A stretch of 64,000 nucleotides of DNA from Alentia gelatinosa (taxonomy: Eukaryota > Annelida > Polychaeta > Phyllodocida > Polynoidae), in assembly GCA_950022655.1 (NCBI GenBank), contig OX465582.1, positions 89,867,801 through 89,931,800 of the forward strand. The letters run 5' to 3'. The position numbers and the translations under genes were made by a program. This document shows positions 55,444-64,000 of the stretch, piece by piece (position 1 is the first letter of the stretch; each line of letters opens with the position of its first letter). The notes beneath the pieces were generated by a model that saw only the letters and a list, made by a program, of their open reading frames with translations, made no database searches and had not been told where the DNA came from.

Positions 55444-55947
55444 TAGTCCGTTCACGCACCGCGCCGCCTTCGGGTTACGGTACGTGAAGGTCTAACACCT
55501 TTAGTAAGAGGATTTTTGTGGTTGGCTGTTCTATTTATAGTATTATTTTGACAAGGGGGAATACCGACAGGCGCTTAATTAGTCTGCTTAAGGTCTGTAA
55601 GGGTCTGACAGAGCACAGCTCTGATTTGCCAGGTCCTTCTAAAAGCACTGATTGGAGAAAGGAATTTCTAATTTTAGTGCAAACCCAAGCCTGAGAATAA
55701 CACGATTCTGACACTATTCTGGGAATCATTATAACTCTCCAAGCTGATTTATTTGGTGCATGCCCAGTAAAAGCTACTCTAGGACCTCTGCTTGAAGAGT
55801 AGCATACTGGTTACTGGCAAATAAATCAGGGTAGCTTAGTACCAGCGAAGGTAGGAATTCCCACCTTAAAATGGCAGCGCAAAACAGTCTCAGTTTGAGC
55901 CTGTATGCCCTGGTCCTGGCGACAACGGACTGTACTAGAGTCTAGGC
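55444..55947. repeat. 0.5-kb dispersed repeat, copy 2
   Basis: Direct repeat of 54029-54552, roughly 1.4 kb downstream, same orientation, with a deletion near its start (TGTGACTCTGACTGGCCAG missing) and other small indels. Confidence 0.8.
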
Positions 55948-56559
55948 TCAAGGTTCCCATTTGCTGGTTCCCCGGTCATCCGCTAGGAGGCTCGGCGGCT
56001 TACACAGGCGGGCACCAGCCAAAAGGTTCCCAAAGCGGTCGTGAAAGAGACTTAAGCCCAATGCCCATCTACCGATGAAGGGTTGAACGATTAGCTCGCA
56101 AATCGTATAGAAGTCGGTAAACTTGTCGCAGGCAAATTATGCAACCATTCGCTCAACCAGCAGACATCGAGGAGAGTGGTTGGTGGGTATTAGTCCTAAG
56201 CAAATCAGTCTACTAATCGGTGGCTCGCCCTTGCCTAGCTGTCCTACATCTACTGGCTACGGCCATGGACTTGAATGACCTGGGTTGGCAACCAACGCCC
56301 GTGGCCTGTAGGTGTAGGACTCGCTATTATATTCGGGTTCTCACCCTACCCAGTAGACGCGTTACTATCGCCGCTGGGTATTTCCGTTTTTTCACACCAG
56401 GCGGCGCCACATTCGCATGCGCGGAAGTTCCTGTGTGGTGTAGTTGTGCTCACACCTGCAGGTGTCAGTGGCATAAATCACTCACACTAACACCTCCCCT
56501 ACCTGGGATTAGTGGTGGGAGTGGGTTCAAAGGCTAAGGAAAAAAAAGTATAATTTAAG

Positions 56560-57480
56560 AATCTGGATTTTCTGGACTTTTTGACTTTCTGTGGATGACC
56601 AGTCAAAATGAGTGATTTCTAAAGTCTAGAGCTAAAGTCACCCAATTTGTGCCAATTGTTTGGAAACTCCCAGACCACCTAGAGCCATAAAGACAACTGT
56701 TCTGTGTAGGGACATAGCCGGAATCGACCAACAAATAGTTAATTAAGGCCTGCTAGATGGGTAATATTTTTTAAAGTTTGACTTTCTGTGGCTGACCATG
56801 TGAAAATGACTGATTTCTCAGGGGCACTCAGAGCTAAAGTCACCCAATTTGTGCCAATTGTTTGGAAACCCCCAGCACACATAGGGCCATAAAGATAACT
56901 GTGAACCTTCAAAATCAGTCATTTCTCAGTGGTGCCATCATCTAAAGTCATCCAAACTCTGCCAAAAGTTTGGAAACTCCCAGAAGGGCTAGGAATATAA
57001 TTTTAACTGTTCTGAGTAGGTTCTACATTGGGGAAGATAGCTAAATACTTTTGCAAAGCCTGGTTGAGTGGGAATATTTTTGAAACTTTAACTTTTCACT
57101 GGCGAACCCCACAAAATCAGTCATTTCTCAGTGGCGCCATCATCTAAAGTCACCCAAACTCTGCCATTAGTTTTGAAAAACCCAGATGGGCTAGGAATAT
57201 AATTTTAACTATTCTGAGTAGGTTCTACATTGGGGAAGACAGCTAAATACTTTTGCAAGGCCTGGTTGAGTGGGAATATTTTTGAAACTTTAACTTTTCA
57301 CTGGCGAACCCCACAAAATCAGTCATTTCTCAGTGGCGCCATCATCTAAAGTCACCCAAACTCTGCCATTAGTTTTGAAAAACCCAGAAGGGCTAGGAAT
57401 ATAATTTTAATTGTTCTGAGTAGGTTTCACACTGGGGAAGACAGCTAAATATTTTAGAAAGAAAGGCCTGATTGAGGGGG
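56560..57480. repeat. Tandem repeat, unit about 200 bp
   Basis: Units recur around 56603, 56802, 56911 (short), 57113 and 57313, each with CAGTCATTTCTCAGTGGCGCCATCATCTAAAGTCACCCAAA or an older form, then CCCAGA.GGGCTAGGAATATAATTTTAA, GAGTAGGTT...CATTGGGGAAGA and GCCTGGTTGAGTGGGAATATTTTTGAAACTTT. Confidence 0.8.
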
Positions 57481-57494
57481 AACATTTTTGAAAC

Positions 57495-58265
57495 TTTGAA
57501 CATCCTACATCTCCACATCTATACATCCCCACATCCCTACATCTGTACATCCTTACATCTGTACATCCCTACATCCTACATCCCCACATCCTTCATCCCC
57601 ACATCCTTACATCCTACAACCCAACATACCTACATCCTACATCCCCACATACCTACATCCTACATCCATACATACCTACATCCTACATCCCCACATACCT
57701 ACATCCTATATCCTCACATACCTACATCCTATATCTCCACATCCGTACATCCTGCATCCCCACATCCTTCATCCCCACATCCTTACATTCTAAATTCACC
57801 ACATACCTACATCCTACATCCCTAAATCCTGCAGCTCCACATCTCTACATCCTACATCTCTACATCCCTACATCCTACATCCCCACATCCATGAACATCC
57901 CCACATCCATACATCCACGTGCCACATCCTACATCCCCACATCCTATATCACCACATCCTACATCCCCACATCCATACATCCCCACATCCTACATCCCCA
58001 CATCCTACATCCCCACATCCTACATCCCTACATCCCCACATCCTACATCCCCACGTCTTCACATCCATACATCCCCACATCCCTACATCCTACATCCCCA
58101 CAGCCATACATGATACATCCATACATCTCTACATCCCTACATCCTACATCCCCACACTTCCACATCTCCACATCCATACATCCAAACATCCCCACATCCA
58201 TACATCCCCACTTCCCCACATCCATACATCTCCACATCGATACATCCCTACATCCCCACATCCAT
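57495..58265. repeat. Heptamer minisatellite (CACATCC / TACATCC), about 770 bp
   Basis: Nearly pure alternation of 7-base units CACATCC and TACATCC with some CATACATC and CCTTCATC variants. All reading frames stay open for long stretches and give Pro/Thr/Ser/Tyr repeats; these are not genes. Confidence 0.95.
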
Positions 58266-58589
58266 GAGGCCTTAAGAGCACCTATGGAGACCACGTAGTT
58301 GTGCTTCATTGACACTGGGGGGCGCCCCTAGAAGTCTGGTAGTTCCAATAAATGCCACTATAGGAGATGTTGAATGCAGCCGAGGCGGTAGCTCTGGTTG
58401 CCAGTGTACCGAGGCGGACACATTGCAGAACAAACACAGAGATAAGCCAGGTTTCCTACCCATAGTGTATAAGTCTGGGCTACGGCTGATTCCGTTAGGA
58501 TGCCTCATCTGAGACAAATTACTGTCCGTTTGTCGCCGACAAAAGTACATGAATGTTCTGAAATCGGTAGATGGGCATTGGGCTTAATA

Positions 58590-59560
58590 AGCCACTCTTC
58601 TGCCAGATCTTTCACGGCACTAGTGTAAGCGGCCGCAGGAAGTAGAGCGTGGGATCTCTGCTAGATTGGCAACCAATCCCTGTCTGCGCTCAGCTGCGAC
58701 TTAGGGGTTGGCACAATCCGATCTGGAGGATCTCGAGCATCTCCCCTCGAACCAGAGTGTCTTTCTCAGGCTGCCTTTATAATGCAGAGATACTTAATAT
58801 CAAACCTTCCTATTCAAACATATGATGACAACGTCTAGCATTATTGTTATTCTATTTAATGAAACACAAAATACAATAGTGACGTTGAAGTGTGGCTTCG
58901 AGGGTCTCTCTAGGTTCTTTCAGTTTGATTTTAATTTTACATAGATATTGTTATTTATGATATGGATGTAAATCAAAATAAATTTTAAAGATAAAGTTCA
59001 GTGTATTAGCTTTAAATTTTCAATTTATGATCCCTGGAACATTCTGACATGCGTTCTACACCCGTTGCAATGACGTAAGATACCTGTTACCACGGCGTGT
59101 CAAGGCTAACGACGATCGGATTGTGCCAGAGCTAACGTGCGTAGCAAACGTCTGCTCTGGTGGCCAGTGTAGATCTCTGCTAGATGAGTGCCAGAGCAGT
59201 CTGTAGTGCGACTATCTTTCACCAGACGGTGCCACAGGACCTCATTCGCGTGCACTTTTCTGGTTTACCAGGTGGCTCAAGCCCATATCTGTGTAAGGGG
59301 TGAGCTGTGCTAGTTGGATTCTATATGTTGCCGTTGTTGTTTTGGTTTTGAGTTGTTCCTCTATTAAGGTTGTTTCTTTTACTTAGGCCGCAGAGCCTAT
59401 CGGCATATCCTACAATTCACGGTGGCGTCACCTAGAGTTCTTCAATGTTATCAATTACCAGACAAAACGTAAATATGTATATATCTACTAGTAGGAACAA
59501 TAAGTGTTAATCCAGCATAAAAGTAATGTTTGTTTTTGTGTGTGTAGTTTTACGTCTCGG
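58590..59560. other. Unassigned stretch with dispersed repeat pieces
   Basis: No gene. About 58650-58760 and 59110-59190 share inverted TCTGCTAGAT and CACAATCCGAT words. GCAAACGTCTGCTCTGGTGGCCAGTGTAG at about 59145 is the repeat of 5335-5535. CATATCCTACAATTCACGGTGGCG.CACC (about 59405) is the repeat of 28500-29240. Confidence 0.45.
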
Positions 59561-59579
59561 TAGGCTAGTTACGTCCTTT

Positions 59580-59872
59580 TGAGACTGATAACATGGCGTC
59601 AACTGCGGAGAGCGGTTGACACGGGTCTGCATGCACATCTGATGCATGCTGTGGTTGACAGTGTAGAATAAGTTCATCTTGTAGAGATCGCGCTCATGCG
59701 CTTACCGCGGTTATATCAATATAACCGTACAGTTTTTGTGAATCTTGCATCTAACATGATCTATAGAGAATTCGCGGGAACCTCATGAATCCTCAACTCA
59801 CTGTGTACTCTAAAGCATGATATTAGTTAAATACAAGTACTAAACATACAACTGGTGTTTCATAATCCTTCA
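59580..59872 (+). repeat. Putative 5' LTR of a Gypsy-type element (start uncertain)
   Basis: The right boundary is set by ...CCTTCA followed directly by the primer-site-like sequence at 59873. The left end is uncertain; TGACACGGGTC near 59617 is one candidate. The 3' LTR lies beyond the window, so no comparison is possible. Confidence 0.4.
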
Positions 59873-59889
59873 TGGTGGCAGCAAGTGGG
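59873..59889 (+). promoter_or_regulatory. Primer binding site, tRNA-Leu-like
   Basis: TGGTGGCAGCAAGTGGG directly follows the LTR end. It is nearly complementary to the 3' end of a tRNA-Leu ending ...CCCACCGCTGCCACCA (one small indel/mismatch). Placed about 290 bp upstream of gag. Confidence 0.5.
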
Positions 59890-60175
59890 CAACTAGACAA
59901 GTGGATATCAATGACAAGTGCAGCTAAGTGAAACTCAACTCAAACTGATGTTTTAAAACTGTCACTGTCAGTCACTCAACTAGGTCAAGTTGTGAACTCA
60001 TCAGTATTACCAGTGTCTGTGTGTTTAGTGAAAACTACTCAGTATAGTTGTCATATGAACTATAATGTAGGACTCATTGACTCTACATATGCTTTACTCA
60101 AAAGTACCACAGTTTTCAAAAGTTTGAAGTGTCACTCTCTGAAATTTTGACTCAAACTCAAACTAGTAGTTCAAC

Positions 60176-63100
60176 ATGGGGGATCAAAAGGCTTCTGGGG
60201 AAATTCGATATTACCCAATTTTTGATGAAAAATCAGCAGACCTTTCCCAGGAATGGGAAGACTGGCTAGAAGGGTTGGAAGCTATGTTTGCCCTACAATC
60301 TTTCACGAATGACCATGAAGATGAGGAGAAATTTGACAAACTGTTTTATTATCTTCGCACTACTAGGAAAATTCTCAAAAAGTTGGACAATAATGGGGTG
60401 GCAGGTAGAAGCTTTAAGTTAGCTAAGGAGGCACTAACTAAGTATTTTTCCCCTGGAAAAACCTCGTTCGCTCTCCTACACAAGCTCTATCACACTAGGC
60501 AGGAAAAGGGTGAGATTATGGATAATTTCTACCATCGCGTGCGGGATGTCATGGACTCGCTTGCTCTTACGAAAAAAAAGGTTGAAGAGATCGAGGAACT
60601 TCTTATTATTGCCCAGCTTGTCAATTGTACTCATAAGGATGGCATCCGGCATAAAACCTTGCGCACCCGTGGGGCGATAAACCTGACGGAATTTCTCGAC
60701 CGGGCTCGGAGTGATGAGTCCGCACTCAGAGAGTCGTCGGAGATTAGTGGAACAGCTAACGGCGAGGCAGCTGCTCTCGCGTTGAGTAAGCATCACTATA
60801 AGAAGAAAACAGGTCAAGATATTCGCTTGTCAGGATCATCCCAGAAGAAGAAGACATCCGCATCAGCTCAGTAAAGCAAATGCCCGTTCTGCGGCGGTGG
60901 TCCGGTGCATCGTTGCCCGGCCAAAAACTCTGTATGTCACAATTGCCAAATAAAAGGGCATTTTGTCAAGGTTTGTAAGAAACCGAGATCAGTTAATGAG
61001 GTCGTTGAGAACGACATTCACTCGGAGATACTGCAGACTCAAGAGACCTTCCTCGGATCAGTCGACACTCCTCAGGGGGCAGTGTCCAAGAAGGTCACTA
61101 AGGTCATCATCAACGGTATCCCCACTCTCATGCGCATAGATACCTGGGCAGAGGCAACACTCATTGATAGCACACTCTATGCGGAGAAGTTCAGTTCAGA
61201 GAAACTGCTGGCCTCCAACTGTGTGTTCCGAGGTGCTAAACAAGGCCAGTTCTATGCTCTAGGGTTCTTTAAGGGTGTAATCCAGCACAGAAAGAACAAA
61301 GTCACAGAGCGGATCTATGTAATAGAAAACGCATCTAATCTGCTCAGCTGCAGATCGTCAACAGCACTTGGACTCGTAGTGTTCACGTGTTCCGTCTCAC
61401 AGTACAAGGAGCAGTACCCAACATTGTTCAATGGCCTGGGAAAACTCAAAAAGACCTACAAGATCCAACTCAAAGATGACGCAGAGCCATACGAGGTTAT
61501 GACTCCTCGATGAGTGTCTATTGCTATGCACGACAAGGTAGGCAAGGAGCTCGAACGTCTACAGGATCTGGAGGTTATAACTCCGGTAAACCAACTGACG
61601 GACTGGTGTGCTCCAGTCGTGGTGGTTCCAAAGTCGAATGGAGATGTTCGGTTGTGTGTGGATCTCACTAGACTCAACAAGGCCGTAAAACGACCTAGGC
61701 ACGTGTTGCCCTCAGTTGATTATGTCCTCGGACAAATTGGTGAAGCCAAAATATTTTCCAAACTTGATGCTAATAGCGGCTATCATCAGGTGGAATTGGA
61801 CGAGGAGTCATTTCTCCTCACCACGTTCATCACTACCCATGGTAGGTTTGCCTATAACTGACTACCATTTGGGATCACATCGGCACCTGAGTTCTACCAG
61901 AAGCAGGTCACCAACATAATCGCTGGACTTCCCGGAGTAGTATGTCTCATGGATGACATCATGGTGTCTGGTAAAGACGAAGCCGAGCATGACCACCGTC
62001 TTCATGCAACACTTAGTAGACTCGCAGCCGCAGGAATCACACTCAACAAAGACAAATGTGCCTTTAAGCAGTCATCCATCATGTTTCTTGGACACATCAT
62101 CTCAGCTGACGGCATCAAGGCCGACCCACAGAAGGTAGCAGCGATCAAGGAGATGAGTGCTCCTACCGACGTATCGGAACTCCGCCGCTTTATCGGCATG
62201 GTAAATCATCTGGGGAAGTTCACGCAAGATCTCTCGATGGTGATTCAGCCACTACGTGAACTTCTAAGTATTAAGAATGAATGGTTCTGGGGACCATCCC
62301 AGCAGGAGGCATTCAACAACGTCAAGGAAATGCTCAGTAACACTCCTGTACTAGCACTGTACAAAGCCGACCTTGAGACCAAGGTATCTGCCGACTCGTC
62401 TTCATACAGACTCGGGGCAGTGCTGATGCAGAAAACCAACTCCGTTTGGCGTCCTGTTGCCTACGCTTCCAGATCTCTCTCCGAAACTGAACGTCGGTAT
62501 GCTCAGATAGAGAAGGAAGCTCTCGCGAGTACATTGGCATGTGAGAAGTTTCGTGATTACCTCATCAGAAAACAGTTCACACTCAAAACAGACCATAAAC
62601 CGCTGGTACCTCTTCTTGGTTCTAAAGATTTAGACCTTCTCACCCCAAGAATCCAGAGGTTTAGAATGCATCTTATGTGGTATGAATATACCATCATCCA
62701 TGTGCCAGGCAAGGAACTCTACACTGCTGACACCTTATTCCGAGCCCCAGGCACCGGGCTGTCAGAAGCCGACATCAGGTTCCAGGAACACACAACATTA
62801 TATGTGAACTTTGTTCGCAAATCTCTTCCTGCTTCTGACCAATGTCTAGAGCAGATTCGTCAGCACCAGTGGGAAGACGACACGTGTCGTGAAGTCGCAT
62901 TGTATGTGCGTGATGGGTGGCCAGACCGATCACAGGTCAAGGGTATCGCGAAGAAATACCTCCCCTTCCAGGCAGATCTCAACATCGTAGACGATCTGTT
63001 GCTGATGGGTACTCGTATTGTCATTCCATCATCTCTATGCCCAGACATCGTCAATAAGTTACACGAGGGGCATCAAGGCATCACTAAGTGTCGTCAGCTG

Positions 63101-64000
63101 GCACGTGACAGTGTTTGGTGGCCCGGATGTAGCACAGATGTAGAAGAGTTAATCCAGAGATGTCACCACTGTCGGGTCAAGAATCCCAACTACATGGAAC
63201 CACTCGTTCCATCTGCTCTACCAGACCATCCGTGGCAGAAAGTTTCCACCGACCTTTTCCAACTTGGAGATGTTCACTACATTGTTGTTGTAGATTTTTA
63301 CTTCAGATTTCCGTTTTATAAGAAGCTTGACTCTACAACTTCGCATACTATTGTCGAGACAATGAAGTCCATCTTCGCTGATCAAGGCATACCTCAAATT
63401 GTGTGTTCTGATCATGGACCGCAGTATGCGAGCCAGGATTTCAGGAACTTTGATAGGGAATATGGGTTCATCCATATCACCAGCTCACCAGGTCATCCCT
63501 CCGGTAACGGAGAGGCTGAACGAGCAGTACGCACTTTGAAAGACCTTATCAAGGCGCCTGATCCGTATGTAGCGCTTCTCAATCACAGAAATGCACCTAT
63601 CAGGAATGGGTTCAGCCCTGCTCAACTCCTCATGGGACGTCGCCTGAACACCAAAATCCCAATACACCCATCCAAATTGGGAATCGAACCTCCCGATGTA
63701 AGCATTGTTAGACAACGTGAGGAGGAATATAAACAAAAGTTAAAGGGAAACTTTGACCAGCATCATAAAGCGCATGACCTCACACCACTCAAACCTGGAG
63801 AGAAAGGGGTGGTTGCCAGACCGGAAAGAAAAAGCAACAGTGAAGGAATCTCATCATGAAAGGTCATATGTCATTCAAACACCGAACAAGCTACTAGTGC
63901 GCAATAGGATACAGATGAAAGAACTGCCAGCTTCACACCCAGTTCAAAAGCCAGTTCAACAGCCAGTTCTGAGGCCGATTATGCATGAATCTCAGCCGAT
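60176..64000 (+). pseudogene. gag-pol: Gypsy-type gag-pol in one frame, three in-frame stops, runs off the window
   Basis: A single frame from ATG 60176, interrupted by TAA (60872-60874), TGA (61511-61513) and TGA (61859-61861). Gag: acidic/helical capsid-like region, then a CPFCGGGPVHRC stretch and one standard CX2CX4HX4C knuckle (CHNCQIKGHFVKVC, about 60936). Protease-like IDTWAEATLID (about 61138) has W where the catalytic triad normally has G. RT: LDANSGYHQVELD, LPFGITSAPEFYQK, VCLMDDIMVSG. RNase H: SADSSSYRLGAVL, TDHKPLVPL. Integrase: HEGHQG...CHHC, STDLFQL, CSDHGPQY, GNGEAERAVRTLKD. The frame ends at 63857-63859, but a neighbouring frame continues the C-terminus to the window end, so there is also a small indel near 63825. 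The two TGA stops fit CGA decay. Inactive as read. Confidence 0.9.

Larger units (their letters stand above)
56052..58587. mobile_element. TTAA-flanked non-autonomous TIR element carrying two satellite arrays
   Basis: TTAA (56052-56055) then GCCCAATGCCCATCTACCGAT; the exact inverse ATCGGTAGATGGGCATTGGGC ends at 58583, followed by TTAA (58584-58587). TTAA target duplication is typical of piggyBac, although the terminal bases are not the usual CCC(T/G)A form. Inside: subterminal sequence shared with 24778-25045, a ~200-bp tandem repeat (56560-57480) and a CACATCC/TACATCC minisatellite (57495-58265). No transposase. Confidence 0.7.

Noticed and set aside
56220..56537. + strand ORF of 105 residues
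   Set aside because: Falls in the subterminal part of the TTAA-flanked element and reads as repeat sequence without motifs.
57472..58315. Long open frames with Tyr-Ile-Pro-Thr-Ser repeats on + and Cys/Met-rich on -
   Set aside because: They are translations of the CACATCC/TACATCC minisatellite; all frames stay open for that reason.

Overview
This window is animal (eukaryotic) genomic DNA: AT-rich, with spliced genes, tRNA-derived SINEs, many small inverted-repeat DNA transposons and several retroelements. A marine invertebrate, probably a lophotrochozoan such as a mollusc, brachiopod or phoronid, fits best. The reasons are the SINE with a CCAACC-type tail, the errantivirus-like LTR element with an F-type envelope gene, and the Polinton remnant. 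No species can be named from the sequence alone.

Only two host genes are well supported. (1) A six-exon SLC16/monocarboxylate-transporter-like MFS gene on the + strand spans 15302-31112. The exons sum to 1362 nt (453 residues plus stop), the frame is open throughout, and all five introns are phase 1. (2) A two-exon HtrL/YibB-family gene lies on the - strand. Its type II membrane-anchor exon (51392-51547) is joined in phase 0 across a 5.5-kb intron to its catalytic-domain exon (44892-45836).

The rest is mostly mobile DNA. From left to right it holds:
- 1-4020: a decayed Polinton/adintovirus-like element with a capsid-like C-terminus, a packaging ATPase fragment, a NADAR-domain gene and the C-terminal part of protein-primed DNA polymerase B.
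- 5780-6715: a tandem array dense in transcription-factor-like motifs.
- 6725-14168: a 5'-truncated errantivirus-like provirus (gag end, pol, spliced env, 3' LTR).
- 14270-30960: transposon-filled introns of the transporter gene. These include foldback TIR elements, long hairpins, an LTR-like module and a tandem array of decoy 3' splice sites split by a pogo-like MITE.
- 33931-39847: a near-full-length LINE on the - strand, inserted in a 53-bp minisatellite.
- 40096-44891: sparse intergenic DNA.
- 52190-58590: hairpin elements, a 0.5-kb duplicated repeat, and a TTAA-flanked 2.5-kb element carrying two satellite arrays.
- 59580-64000: a second Gypsy-type LTR element (5' LTR, tRNA-Leu-like primer site, one gag-pol frame) that runs off the window.

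The most unusual signal is that two unrelated mobile elements each carry a NADAR domain, the fold known in other systems to process NAD-linked ADP-ribose and to remove ADP-ribose from nucleobases. One is between PolB and ATPase in the Polinton. The other is the first ORF of the LINE, followed by an SGNH/GDSL hydrolase ORF and then endonuclease-reverse transcriptase. The LINE layout NADAR - SGNH - EN/RT, with a recurrent 16-bp motif in its non-coding parts, is the best candidate here for a little-described system. The inference is that mobile elements repeatedly recruited ADP-ribose-processing enzymes, perhaps against PARP-type host responses.
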